Under the pieces are notes generated by a model. The model saw only the letters and a list, made by a program, of their open reading frames with translations, was not told the DNA's origin and did not search any database. The position numbers were made by a program, and so were the translations under genes. Shown here one piece after another: positions 8,130-16,507 of a stretch of DNA of 64,000 nucleotides (the stretch's first letter is position 1; each line of letters opens with the position of its first letter). Source of the stretch: Lentibacillus siamensis. GTDB taxonomy: Bacteria > Bacillota > Bacilli > Bacillales > Amphibacillaceae. The stretch lies in assembly GCF_039522605.1 (NCBI RefSeq), contig NZ_BAAADS010000001.1, positions 558,001 to 622,000 of the forward strand, read 5' to 3'.

Positions 8130-8585
8130 TTACTCATACGCGACAAATTCTTTTTCCTTCTTCATTATTTTATCAACTTTACGTTTGGAGCCTTCCGCCC
8201 ATTCAGCGTTTAAATAAGCCTCCACTACCTTTTTCCCAACATTTACGCCTATAATCTGTGCACCCATAGTGATAATTTGTGCATTATTACTCAATTGCGC
8301 TCGTTCCGCACCGTACGTATCATGTGCAAGTGCAGCACGAATACCCGGATATTTATTAGCCGCAATTGAAACACCAATACCAGTACCACATATCAATATT
8401 CCCCTGTCCAGGTCTCCGTTGCTGATTGCTTCAGAGACTTCAAAGGCAACATCCGGGTAATCAACCGTATCACAGGCTCGACAACCATAGTCTACAAGCT
8501 CGTGATCGGTTGTTTCTTTCACAAACGTTTTGATTTCCTCTTTAAATTCAAAGCCGTTATGATCACTGCCGATACCGATTTTCAT
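8130..8585 (-). CDS. RpiB/LacAB-family sugar-phosphate isomerase
   Basis: A 151-residue isomerase of the RpiB family, cytoplasmic. Motifs are SDHNGFEFK at the N-terminus, VDYPD, and CGTGIGVSIAANK with the catalytic Cys at about residue 71. RpiB interconverts ribose and ribulose 5-phosphate; relatives DerI/EryI convert D-erythrulose 4-phosphate to D-erythrose 4-phosphate. Neighbouring EltD-like dehydrogenase and DhaKL-type kinase make the tetrose function the better guess here. Pentose-phosphate isomerisation remains possible. The gene has its own AT-rich promoter region, downstream of the dhaL terminator. Confidence 0.85.
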   Translation of the reverse strand: MKIGIGSDHNGFEFKEEIKTFVKETTDHELVDYGCRACDTVDYPDVAFEVSEAISNGDLDRGILICGTGIGVSIAANKYPGIRAALAHDTYGAERAQLSNNAQIITMGAQIIGVNVGKKVVEAYLNAEWAEGSKRKVDKIMKKEKEFVAYE

Positions 8586-8657
8586 TCATATTCCTCCTCT
8601 TCATCCCTTTCGTATATTTTCATCTTATATCATTTATCATTTTAAAACAATTATATA

Positions 8658-8681
8658 CTTTCATTTATATTCATTTATTTT
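8658..8681. promoter_or_regulatory. Candidate DeoR operator repeats before rpiB
   Basis: Two adjacent TTCATTTAT-type units (8658-8670 and 8671-8681) in the rpiB promoter region. Read on the minus strand the first is ATATAAATGAAAG, which matches the 13-mer ATAATAAATGAAA found twice between the DeoR gene and its divergent target at 13184 and 13222. Confidence 0.4.
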
Positions 8682-8698
8682 CGTATATTATCATTAAA

Positions 8699-8742
8699 GA
8701 AAAAGGAACCAGAAACTGTGCGTTATCCGATTCCTTTTTTAA
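8699..8742. terminator. Terminator after dhaL
   Basis: Hairpin (AAAAGGAATC with GGTTCCTTTT, minus strand) followed by TTTTTCTTT, between dhaL and rpiB. It separates the dehydrogenase-permease-kinase operon from rpiB-glpX. A plus-strand T-run is also present. Confidence 0.65.
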
Positions 8743-8768
8743 CTTTTCACATCTTTATGGCTCGAATG

Positions 8769-9425
8769 TTAACTGACTTGTGCTGATTTATTTTTCACAT
8801 ATGCTAAAAAAGTCAATAACATAAGATATGCAGACGTCGCGCCCGGATCCTGAAAACCGACTGACCGTTCGCCCAATCTGCTGGATCGGCCTTTTTGGGA
8901 AATCATTTCTTTGGTTGATTCCATTCCTTTCCTGGCAAAGCCTAAAGCATGATCAAAAGCTGGAATGAATTCATTGGCGCTTTCAAATTTTACCTGGAAT
9001 GCTTCCCCAAAAGGCTCAAGGGTGTCCATCATTGTCTTATCTCCTGCTTTTGCCTGCCCCCGTTCCTGAACACCATTTACGAAGGCCAGCCAGTATTCAG
9101 CTAGATCGTCATCATTAAGAACAGTTTTCTTTTTAACGGTTTTGGCTCCCCTCATTAATCCAGTTGCATATAACGGTCCAACCGAAGAACCAACTGCATT
9201 TAAAAATGTCTTTCCGACGATCATGCTGATTTTTCCACAATCATCCTCGTCTTTAAGATCCCCATCGATCATTTCTTTTGCAGCCTGCCATCCAATCGAC
9301 ATCGTTACACCATGATCACCATCGCCAAGTTTGCGATCCAACTCGCAAAGATAATCCTTCTCCTCTTCTATCATCTCAATAACTTCATCAAAATAATTCT
9401 TAAGGTCTGCAGATGTAAATTCCAT
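8769..9425 (-). CDS. DhaL-type kinase subunit (dihydroxyacetone/tetrulose kinase)
   Basis: The nucleotide-binding subunit of a DhaK/DhaL kinase, 218 residues from the ATG at 9425. That start is fixed by AAGGAGGTG seven bases upstream; an earlier in-frame start at 9479 lies inside dhaK and lacks a site. The metal-binding motif KLGDGDHGVTM is present, as are GSSVGPLYATGLMRGA and DPGATSAYL. DhaL binds ADP or ATP and works with the substrate-binding subunit encoded just upstream. No DhaM gene is nearby, so the phosphoryl donor may be ATP, or PTS components encoded elsewhere. See the DhaK entry for the likely substrate. Confidence 0.88.
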   Translation of the reverse strand: MEFTSADLKNYFDEVIEMIEEEKDYLCELDRKLGDGDHGVTMSIGWQAAKEMIDGDLKDEDDCGKISMIVGKTFLNAVGSSVGPLYATGLMRGAKTVKKKTVLNDDDLAEYWLAFVNGVQERGQAKAGDKTMMDTLEPFGEAFQVKFESANEFIPAFDHALGFARKGMESTKEMISQKGRSSRLGERSVGFQDPGATSAYLMLLTFLAYVKNKSAQVS

Positions 9426-9438
9426 GTGACGCACCTCC

Positions 9439-10443
9439 TTATTTTTGAACGAACATCGGACAATCAACAGCATGATCAACTGTTTTCGTCAACTCATCAT
9501 CCAGCTTCATTAATGTAATGGAACATCCTCCCATTTCTAAAGAAGTAATATAATTACCTACATAGGAACGATAAATTTTGATTCCTTGTTCCTTTAAGAT
9601 TTGATCGACCCTGCGATAAATAATATATAAATCCATTTTAGGAGTGGATCCCAATCCATTTACAAGGACAGCCACCTCATCTCCCTTTTCCAGGTCCATA
9701 TCATTTAAAATATCCTCTACTAATCTGTCTGCCACACGATCAGCCGTTTCGAGCTTTCCCTTTTCGATTCCAGGCTCCCCATGGTGACCAAGGCCGATTT
9801 CCATTTCGTCTTCATCGATTAGAAAACTTGGTTCGTTTGTTTGCGGAAGATAACAAGGGGTGAGCCCAACACCCATGGAGCGTGTATTTTCATTTGCCTT
9901 CTCAGCAATTCGCACAACTTCTTCCAACTTGTATCCGAAATCGGCTGCAGCACCAGCTGCTTTATAAACAAAGAATTCCCCCGCTATTCCGCGGCGTTTT
10001 TCTTTCTCGTCAACAGGGGCAGAAGCTACATCATCTGATGCCAATGCCGCTCCAACTTCGATGTCTTCCTCCATATCCGCCATTTCCGCAGCCATTCCAA
10101 AGTTCATGACATCCCCAGCGTAATTTCCATACAAATATACAACCCCAGCCCCTTTATCAATGGCTTTGGTAACCTCTAAAATTGGCTGCGGGGAAGGGGA
10201 AGCAAATATGTTTCCAACCGCAACACCATCCGCCATACCTTCGCCTACATATCCCATAAAAGCAGGTTCATGCCCGGATCCCCCACCAATCAAGATGCCA
10301 ACTTTATCTTTTTTTGTCTCGCGCACGGAAACTAATGATCGATTATTCTCCGGCAATTGCCTTATGTAATCCGGATGTGCATTTACATAGCCTTCCACCA
10401 TTTCCTCGACGACGTTTTTCGGATCATTAATTAATTTCTTCAT
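9439..10443 (-). CDS. DhaK-type kinase subunit (dihydroxyacetone/tetrulose kinase)
   Basis: The substrate-binding subunit, 334 residues from ATG 10443 (AGGAG eight bases upstream; the GTG at 10452 is less well placed). It has GGGSGHEPAF at the N-terminus and GLGHHGEPG, where the second His (about residue 221) is the family's covalent substrate-binding His. DhaK phosphorylates dihydroxyacetone; relatives DerK and LerK phosphorylate D- or L-erythrulose. The adjoining EltD-like dehydrogenase, polyol permease and RpiB-type isomerase favour erythrulose. dhaK and dhaL lie back to back, as expected for one enzyme complex. Confidence 0.88.
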   Translation of the reverse strand: MKKLINDPKNVVEEMVEGYVNAHPDYIRQLPENNRSLVSVRETKKDKVGILIGGGSGHEPAFMGYVGEGMADGVAVGNIFASPSPQPILEVTKAIDKGAGVVYLYGNYAGDVMNFGMAAEMADMEEDIEVGAALASDDVASAPVDEKEKRRGIAGEFFVYKAAGAAADFGYKLEEVVRIAEKANENTRSMGVGLTPCYLPQTNEPSFLIDEDEMEIGLGHHGEPGIEKGKLETADRVADRLVEDILNDMDLEKGDEVAVLVNGLGSTPKMDLYIIYRRVDQILKEQGIKIYRSYVGNYITSLEMGGCSITLMKLDDELTKTVDHAVDCPMFVQK

Positions 10444-10568
10444 CGACTCCACTCCTCGTATAATACGTTTTAAGCCTGCAGTGTATTTAGTTCCGGTAAA
10501 GGTTGCATACTTGGACTGGCTTTTTCATGACGATACATTTATTTTCCCCTTCTTACCAGCACAGAGAA

Positions 10569-10590
10569 AGAGCTCTCAATTAAGAGAGCT
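10569..10590 (-). promoter_or_regulatory. Intercistronic hairpin
   Basis: AGCTCTC pairs with GAGAGCT between the permease and dhaK genes, with only CTTTCTC following on the minus strand. It is a weak terminator at best, and may adjust expression between the two genes. Confidence 0.3.
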
Positions 10591-10595
10591 AATGG

Positions 10596-11885
10596 TTATA
10601 CCACAGAATGCGCTCCATCTTCAGCTGTTTTTTCTTTGTGGCTTTCTTCCGGCAGCTTCAGAAAACCGGCCATAATTGCAGCTGCAAAGTACAGACCACC
10701 AAGGATCCACATCATTCCCTGTGTATCAACCAAATCATAGAATAATGTTACGAGCGCTGGGCCAACAAACACACAAAGCCCGGCACCCAAGTTTAATATT
10801 GACATCGCTGCTCCCTTGTCACCATCACCAACCAATGAAGGTGTAAGGGCTGATAGCGGTACAAACCCCGCTAAGCAAGCTCCCCAAAGCAACCCGATAG
10901 CGCCGACCACGAACACATTTCCAGTAAAAATTTGCGGCAGATAGAACAGGAGCAGGGTAAAAATACCACAGCCAAATGCTCCAAACCACTTCACAGTATT
11001 CCGCCAGCCTAATGAATCCCCGATGTATCCAAAGATCAGGTTAAATGCAATATTGGATATAAAGATGGTCCCCCAAATATTAAGCCACACGGTTGTACTT
11101 ACTCCCTGATCCGCCAGATAAATGGGAAGGAATAACGGAAAAGCATATTGTGCAGCCTGATTGATAACACGTACAATACCCGCAATACCAACCTTTGGCT
11201 TTCGTTTCACAATTGTAATACCGTTTAGCAACTCTTTGAATTTGGAAGAATCATCAGATTTTTCTTTAGTTAATTCGAACTTATCCTTGTTAACAACCAG
11301 TGCAAAGAATGCCCCGAGAAGCACCCACAAAACCGCTGTCCAAAGGGTCGCAATATGTCCAAAGAAATTTATCGAGAAACTTGAATAATAAGCACCTAAA
11401 ACACTTAAGCCTCCAGTAAATACAAACCAGAACCATCCTACAGCCTTACCAAGCTGATGCTGCGGTGTACGATACGTAACCCACACCAGAAATGCATAGG
11501 CAAACAACGGATAGCCAAAGCCCCTGATTGCGTACGTTGGAATCATTAACCCGTAATTCAGCGTCGGAATAGCCAGGCCAACGAAAAGGGAATGACCAAT
11601 GAGGTATAAAATCAACCCTGACAACATGGTTTTCCTGGGTCCAATCGCTTCAACCAATACACCGGATAACCAGGCTGAAAGCGCGATGGTTACGCCATAG
11701 CACGTTGTTAAAAAAGCCGCCTGTTGAACCGTCAATCCCTGATCAACCAGGTATGGGCTTATCCATGCTAGCTCCAACCCATCCCCCATCATAAAAATCA
11801 TGACACCAAAGTATCCCCATGCTAAATGGGAAGGAACACCAATTCTATCTAAAAATGACGAATCCTTCTGCGTTAAATCCTTCAT
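10596..11885 (-). CDS. MFS polyol permease (RbtT/DalT-like)
   Basis: A 429-residue major facilitator with about 12 predicted membrane segments. Its N-terminal half resembles the ribitol and arabitol permeases RbtT/DalT as I remember them: WGYFGVMIFMMGDGLELAW, LSAWLSGVLVEAIGPRKTM, and YAIRGFGYPLFAYAF. This supports proton-linked uptake of a short polyol in unmodified form. It follows the dehydrogenase by 31 bases in the same operon, so the imported polyol is presumably the dehydrogenase substrate. Exact chain length is not readable from the sequence. Confidence 0.82.
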   Translation of the reverse strand: MKDLTQKDSSFLDRIGVPSHLAWGYFGVMIFMMGDGLELAWISPYLVDQGLTVQQAAFLTTCYGVTIALSAWLSGVLVEAIGPRKTMLSGLILYLIGHSLFVGLAIPTLNYGLMIPTYAIRGFGYPLFAYAFLVWVTYRTPQHQLGKAVGWFWFVFTGGLSVLGAYYSSFSINFFGHIATLWTAVLWVLLGAFFALVVNKDKFELTKEKSDDSSKFKELLNGITIVKRKPKVGIAGIVRVINQAAQYAFPLFLPIYLADQGVSTTVWLNIWGTIFISNIAFNLIFGYIGDSLGWRNTVKWFGAFGCGIFTLLLFYLPQIFTGNVFVVGAIGLLWGACLAGFVPLSALTPSLVGDGDKGAAMSILNLGAGLCVFVGPALVTLFYDLVDTQGMMWILGGLYFAAAIMAGFLKLPEESHKEKTAEDGAHSVV

Positions 11886-11916
11886 CCTATCCTTTCCCCC
11901 TTGTTTATGGAACGAA

Positions 11917-13026
11917 TTATGGTTTTAAAACAATTTTTAATGAGTTTTCGCCTTTCTTCATTAGTTCAAAACCATTTTCAAAGTCCTGCAAATCCAGTGT
12001 GTGCGTAACAACATTGTCTGTTGGCAAATCACCATTGGAAATACCTTCAATGACAAGCGGATAACAATATGGACCCAAATGGGAACCTAATAAATCCAAT
12101 TCTTTTCGATCACTGATAATGCTCCAATCCACCGTGACAGGTTCTCCAAACACACTGAACTCAACGAAACGTCCCAGTTTTCTGATTGCATGAAGTCCTT
12201 GTTCCACCGATTTCGGATGGCCTGTAGCTTCAATATACGTGTCGCAGCCGTAACCTTCCGTCATATCTTTAATTTCTTGGACAACATCCACTTCGCTTGG
12301 ATTCAGAACAAGATCTGCTCCGAATTGTTTTGCCAGTTCCAGCCGGTCTTCTTTCAAATCAAGGACGACCACTTTGGAGGCGCCGGATTTTTTAATTGCT
12401 CCAAGCATCCCAAGGCCAAGCGTGCCTGCACCGGATAAAACAACGACATCGCCGATTTGTACTTGAGCACGTTGCACCGCATGCAAACTGCAGGCATAAG
12501 GTTCTATCAGGATAGCCTTTTCAATCGGCATATCTTCAGGAACCTTATAATTAATCGCTTCCTTGGTGAACTTCATATATTCTGCCATGCCGCCGTTTAC
12601 ATTGTTTTGAAAACCGTACAAATCGTGTTTTTCACACATCCAATATTGACCGCGATTGCAGAATCGGCAATCCCAGCACGGAACAATTTGCTCGGATATC
12701 ACCCGATCACCAATTTCAAAATCGGTTACAGCGTCGCCTTTTTGCACAATTCGCGCAATAAATTCATGTCCGGGAATCATCGGAGCCTTTATGTAGGCAG
12801 GCTGCTGCTCATCTCCCCAGAAACTGGGCGCTCCGTCATAAGCCTTAATATCTCCGGCGCAAATGCCACAAGCTTCGACTTTTACGAGTATCTCTTTATC
12901 ATTCTCCAGCTTCGGTGTCTTCACTTCTTCATATCTGTAATCTTTCGGGCCATATGCTACTACTGCCTTCATCGTTTCCGGAACTACCTTCAGGTAATCA
13001 TGCTGTTTATCAAGTGTTTCAGTCAT
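11917..13026 (-). CDS. Zn-dependent polyol dehydrogenase (EltD-like)
   Basis: A 369-residue medium-chain zinc alcohol dehydrogenase. Catalytic zinc ligands are Cys56 (GICAGD), His87-Glu88 (GHE) and a later acidic residue; the structural zinc has the full set Cys117, Cys120, Cys123 and Cys131. The NAD fold motif is GAGTLGLG. From memory it closely resembles Mycobacterium smegmatis EltD, the erythritol/L-threitol dehydrogenase, especially around FWGDE, SEQIVPCW, CEKHDLYGF and the VDWSIISDRKELDLLGSHL stretch. It is the first gene of the operon and diverges from the DeoR regulator. Sorbitol or threonine dehydrogenase activity is the main alternative. Confidence 0.82.
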   Translation of the reverse strand: MTETLDKQHDYLKVVPETMKAVVAYGPKDYRYEEVKTPKLENDKEILVKVEACGICAGDIKAYDGAPSFWGDEQQPAYIKAPMIPGHEFIARIVQKGDAVTDFEIGDRVISEQIVPCWDCRFCNRGQYWMCEKHDLYGFQNNVNGGMAEYMKFTKEAINYKVPEDMPIEKAILIEPYACSLHAVQRAQVQIGDVVVLSGAGTLGLGMLGAIKKSGASKVVVLDLKEDRLELAKQFGADLVLNPSEVDVVQEIKDMTEGYGCDTYIEATGHPKSVEQGLHAIRKLGRFVEFSVFGEPVTVDWSIISDRKELDLLGSHLGPYCYPLVIEGISNGDLPTDNVVTHTLDLQDFENGFELMKKGENSLKIVLKP

Positions 13027-13183
13027 GAATAATTCTCCTTTTCATCGTATTAAAAATGAAAAACCAACCACAAAGAAAATTTGTAACCGGTTTCATTCAC
13101 TTTCTTGTATTTTATCATTTCTTATTATTTTGTCAATAATATTTTTAAATACTTTTGAAATTATAATTTTGTATACAAAAACA

Positions 13184-13234
13184 ATAATAAATGAAAAATT
13201 AAGTTAAAATATTGATAAATTATAATAAATGAAA
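13184..13234. promoter_or_regulatory. Candidate DeoR operator pair
   Basis: The 13-mer ATAATAAATGAAA occurs at 13184-13196 and again, identically, at 13222-13234, in the divergent promoter region between the dehydrogenase and deoR genes. A close variant lies before rpiB at 8658. DeoR-family repressors commonly bind spaced direct repeats. Confidence 0.45.
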
Positions 13235-13272
13235 TACCATAAAGGTAACATAAAAAATAAGGATGGACGTTT

Positions 13273-14067
13273 ATGAAAATGTTTGTGAGTGAAAGAAGAA
13301 ACAAAATTATGAATATCCTATATGAAAAAAAACGGTTTACAGTGAAAGAATTAGCTTTGCATATTGGGGTGTCCGAAGCAACTCTTAGAACAGATTTAAA
13401 TAAAATGGAAGAAGAGGGACTGCTGATCAGAACACATGGCGGGGCAATTCTTAACGATGAATCGGAAAATGAGACCAGTTTTTCAGCCAGGGAAAAGAAA
13501 AATAAACAAGAAAAAATACAAATAGCAAAAAAAGCATTTAAGTTTATTGAAGAAAAACAGTGTATTTTATTGGATGCCAGCTCTACAGCATTGGAATTAG
13601 CCCGTTATATAAAAAACCAGCCTATCCGATTAACGGTTGTTACCAGCGGGGTGCTCACAGCCCTTGAATTGAAAGAAAATCCGGACCTCACTGTTATTCT
13701 GCTCGGCGGTGTCGTCACAAATCGTTCCACATCTATTGAAGGAACATTAGGTTTAAGTATTTTGGATCATGTAAATGTAGATATCCTGTTTACATCCGGT
13801 AATGGCTTCTCAGTGGAAAACGGATTAACTGATTTTAATCTTTATGAAGTGTCATTAAAAAAAGAGCTGGTTAAAAAAGCGAGCAAAACCATAGCAATTG
13901 TTGACAGTTCTAAAATTGGCAAATCATCCAGCGCTGTATTTGCCACCCCAGAAGACATCAGCACACTAATCACGGATAACCCTGTCGATTCAGATATTGC
14001 GAACCGATTAAAACAAAAAAACATTGATTTAATAACGCCGACATTGCCCAGCGAAGCTTCGCTATAA
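13273..14067 (+). CDS. DeoR-family repressor
   Basis: A 264-residue regulator with the DeoR winged helix at residues 5-60 (RRNKIMNILYEKKRFTVKEL, SEATLRTDL, LIRTHGGA) and a C-terminal sugar-phosphate sensing domain with LLDASSTALELA, VVTSG, LLGG and a final IVDSSKIG. Such proteins are released from DNA by a pathway sugar phosphate. It faces the dehydrogenase operon, with the repeated operator-like 13-mer in between, and most likely controls that operon and rpiB-glpX. AAGGATGG precedes the ATG. Confidence 0.88.
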   Translation: MKMFVSERRNKIMNILYEKKRFTVKELALHIGVSEATLRTDLNKMEEEGLLIRTHGGAILNDESENETSFSAREKKNKQEKIQIAKKAFKFIEEKQCILLDASSTALELARYIKNQPIRLTVVTSGVLTALELKENPDLTVILLGGVVTNRSTSIEGTLGLSILDHVNVDILFTSGNGFSVENGLTDFNLYEVSLKKELVKKASKTIAIVDSSKIGKSSSAVFATPEDISTLITDNPVDSDIANRLKQKNIDLITPTLPSEASL

Positions 14068-14126
14068 TGGAACAGAGGGACAGGTTCCTTGTCCACCAAG
14101 TTGAGACAAGAAACCAGTCCCACAAC

Positions 14127-14546
14127 TCAAACCGAACGACCCAGCTTCTCATAAATCGACAACAGCTGTTCTCTTTCTTCCTCGGTCAGCTTCTCAAACA
14201 AGTTTTTCCGGAGCTCCACCCCTTTTTGGTTTGCCCGTTGAACAGTTGCAATCCCTTCATCGGTAATCCCCAAATTAACAATACGCCGGTCAGATTCGTC
14301 TCTGATTCGTAGCGCCAATTTTTTCTGTACGAGTTTTTCCGATAAATGTGTCAGGGTGGGAGGAGTCAGACCCAACTCTTTGGCAATATCAGAGGGCCGG
14401 CTGTTGCCATGTACCATCAGATGACCTAGAACAAGAATATGAGAAACGCCAAGATCTTCATCAAATACTTTATTCCATTGTACTATCAGGTTATTGGTTA
14501 CTTTATCCATATTGTTGATTATTTGAAAAATAGTTGGTTCTTCCAT
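14127..14546 (-). CDS. MarR-family regulator
   Basis: A 139-residue winged-helix protein. The recognition helix region (RPSDIAKELGLTPPTLTHL) and wing (RIRDESDRRIVNLGITDEG) are typical MarR. It is on the same strand as, and downstream of, the two dehydrogenase genes, but a hairpin lies between. A 12-bp palindrome TTAGATATCTAA upstream of the first dehydrogenase gene (16258) is a candidate operator. The ligand is unknown. Confidence 0.85.
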   Translation of the reverse strand: MEEPTIFQIINNMDKVTNNLIVQWNKVFDEDLGVSHILVLGHLMVHGNSRPSDIAKELGLTPPTLTHLSEKLVQKKLALRIRDESDRRIVNLGITDEGIATVQRANQKGVELRKNLFEKLTEEEREQLLSIYEKLGRSV

Positions 14547-14572
14547 TCAATCAATCCCTGCTTTCTATAAGT

Positions 14573-14601
14573 AAGAGCTCCCAACCATGTCAGGAGCTCT
14601 T
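14573..14601. terminator. Hairpin between SDR gene and marR
   Basis: AAGAGCTCC pairs with GGAGCTCTT over a 11-base loop. The T-run is clearer on the plus strand (TTTTTATC) than on the minus strand, so direction is uncertain. It may end the SDR operon or stop read-through from deoR. Confidence 0.5.
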
Positions 14602-14614
14602 TTTATCATACAAA

Positions 14615-15349
14615 CTATTGTGCTGAAAATCCACCGTCAATGACCAATTCTGCACCAGTAATGAAAGCTGCATCATCTGACGCCAGGAATAATGCTGCTT
14701 TAGCAATGTCCTCAGGCTGGCCCAGCCGCTGCAGTGGTGTTGCCTGTACAAGCTGATCCAGCAGACCTTTTGACGTGCTTAATGTTGTTGTCATCGGCGT
14801 TTCCACAATCCCGGGGAACAATGCATTGACACGGACACCCTGGTTGCCAAAGTTCGTTGCCGCCGCCTTGGAAATTGCTCTTACTGCCCCTTTAGATGCA
14901 GAGTAATGATTGAAGCCCTGTCCGATTTGCGCCGTGTACGAAGAGATGTTCACAATCGAACCTTTCTCCTGTTCTGCCATGTATGGTGCAATATGCTTCA
15001 TCCCGGCAAATGGGCCGAATCCGTTAATGGTCAGCATCTTTTGCCAGTCATCAACATTAATGTCGGTGTATGGTTTTTCAGATGAAATTCCGGCATTGTT
15101 GACAAGCACATCAATACTGCCGAAGCGTTCTTTCACGTTTTTGGCAAAAGCTTTCCACTCCTCGTCTGACGCTACATTTAGTTTCATTCCATGGACATTT
15201 TCTTTCTCGCTTGCTGCTTCCAGTGCTTCCTCATTAATATCAGCAGCAATGACAGTCGCACCTTCCCGGCTGAATAAATCAACCATATATTCACCAATTC
15301 CGGAAGCCCCGCCAGTAATAATTGCCACTTTATTATCCAATTTTCCCAT
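14615..15349 (-). CDS. Short-chain dehydrogenase/reductase 2
   Basis: A 244-residue classical SDR. It has TGGASGIG for cofactor binding, NNAG, the catalytic Ser in NISSYTA, and YSASK with Tyr and Lys. An acidic residue after the second strand (AADINEE) suggests NAD(H). The ATG at 15349 is preferred over the GTG at 15358 because AAGGGGTGAG lies eight bases upstream. It starts 13 bases after the preceding SDR gene ends, so the two are co-transcribed. The substrate is unknown. Confidence 0.82.
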   Translation of the reverse strand: MGKLDNKVAIITGGASGIGEYMVDLFSREGATVIAADINEEALEAASEKENVHGMKLNVASDEEWKAFAKNVKERFGSIDVLVNNAGISSEKPYTDINVDDWQKMLTINGFGPFAGMKHIAPYMAEQEKGSIVNISSYTAQIGQGFNHYSASKGAVRAISKAAATNFGNQGVRVNALFPGIVETPMTTTLSTSKGLLDQLVQATPLQRLGQPEDIAKAALFLASDDAAFITGAELVIDGGFSAQ

Positions 15350-15361
15350 CAAACTCACCCC

Positions 15362-16111
15362 TTAATGTAATTTAATTGTTCCACCATCAACCATAATCGT
15401 CTGACCGGTTATAAAGTCAGAATCGCTGCTTGCCAGGAATACAGCTGCCCGGCCAATGTCCTGTTCCGGATCGCCAAGCCGGCGCAGTGGAATATTTTTA
15501 ACCATTGCATCATACATTTCTGGAGCACTCTCACTCCAGGCCTTCACACCTTCCGTTAAAGCAATCGGGGAAATCAAATTGACATTAATGCCATCCGGTC
15601 CCCATTCATTAGCTGTTACACGCGAAATTCCCCTAATTGCTTCTTTGGCAGCAGCGTAAGAAGTTTGTGTAGCCTGTCCATCAATGCCAGCCCCGGATGC
15701 AAAATTTATAACCTTACCCTGCGATTTCTTCAGTTCCGGGTATGCCGCCTGCATGAAATGGAAGGTTGGATAAAAACCGGTATTGAACGATAAATCAAGC
15801 ATGTCCTCGGTTGTTTCAACGAAAGGCGCCTGTTTAGAGGCATGCGCATTATTCACCAAAATATCCAGCCTGCCGAATTTCTCCACAACATCCGTAACAA
15901 TTTCCCGCACATTTTCTTTAACGGAAATATCTTTTATGAAAAGCATTCCTTCCGCATACTGATTGATTTCAGCAAGTGTTTCATTTCCTTTTTCCTCATT
16001 AATATCCACAATGGCGATATGGGCACCTTCCTTTGCCATCGCGAGTGCCATACCTCTGCCAATTCCTGAAGCACTTCCGGTTATGATTCCAACTTTGTCT
16101 TGTAACTTCAT
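15362..16111 (-). CDS. Short-chain dehydrogenase/reductase 1
   Basis: A 249-residue classical SDR with TGSASGIG, NNAHASK, and the active-site YAAAK. In the usual NNAG motif the Gly is replaced by His, and the Ser position reads NFASGAG. The C-terminal VDGGT motif is normal. It is the first gene of a two-SDR operon. VDINEEK suggests NAD(H). The paired SDRs may carry out successive oxidations of one substrate, but no transporter or further enzyme is adjacent to name it. Confidence 0.8.
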   Translation of the reverse strand: MKLQDKVGIITGSASGIGRGMALAMAKEGAHIAIVDINEEKGNETLAEINQYAEGMLFIKDISVKENVREIVTDVVEKFGRLDILVNNAHASKQAPFVETTEDMLDLSFNTGFYPTFHFMQAAYPELKKSQGKVINFASGAGIDGQATQTSYAAAKEAIRGISRVTANEWGPDGINVNLISPIALTEGVKAWSESAPEMYDAMVKNIPLRRLGDPEQDIGRAAVFLASSDSDFITGQTIMVDGGTIKLH

Positions 16112-16420
16112 ATAATCCTTCCTTTCTATTTGAAAAATTATTATGAAATTTTCACACCTTGCTTTGAGAAAAAAATAAATATCAGCAGTACTGGCGTTTA
16201 TAAAAAATCATTGTTAGCTGCCTGTACATATTCAGTTTTATTGTACTGTGAATTTAATTAGATATCTAACTATTTCATATTAAATTATATCAGAATCGTT
16301 TATGAATAACAATGAGGATGCTTTCTCTCTTAAAGAGAGAGGATAGATGTAGAGATTGAAAAGTATAAACTGCTTAAATACAAATACAATGCAACATTCA
16401 CAAAAAATGGTTGAACAAAC
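16112..16420. promoter_or_regulatory. SDR promoter region with MarR-type palindrome
   Basis: About 310 bases upstream of the first SDR gene. It contains the perfect palindrome TTAGATATCTAA (16258-16269), typical in size and shape for a MarR dimer, and a second palindrome CTCTCTTAAAGAGAG near 16326. No gene is visible. Confidence 0.4.
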
Positions 16421-16457
16421 AAAAATGAACACCTGCACGAAGCAAGTGTTCATTTTT
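16421..16457. terminator. Bidirectional terminator
   Basis: AAAAATGAACAC pairs with GTGTTCATTTTT. A-tracts and T-tracts flank it symmetrically. It lies downstream of the small minus-strand gene at 16508. Confidence 0.7.
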
Positions 16458-16507
16458 ATAGGCCTCTTTTTTTATTTTGCATTTACTCCCGAAACAAACG
16501 GACATTT

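Noticed and set aside
9439..10443. Simple glycerol/dihydroxyacetone assignment for DhaK-DhaL
   Set aside because: Kept as an alternative only. No glycerol dehydrogenase, glycerol facilitator or DhaM is near, while an EltD-like dehydrogenase and RpiB-type isomerase are.
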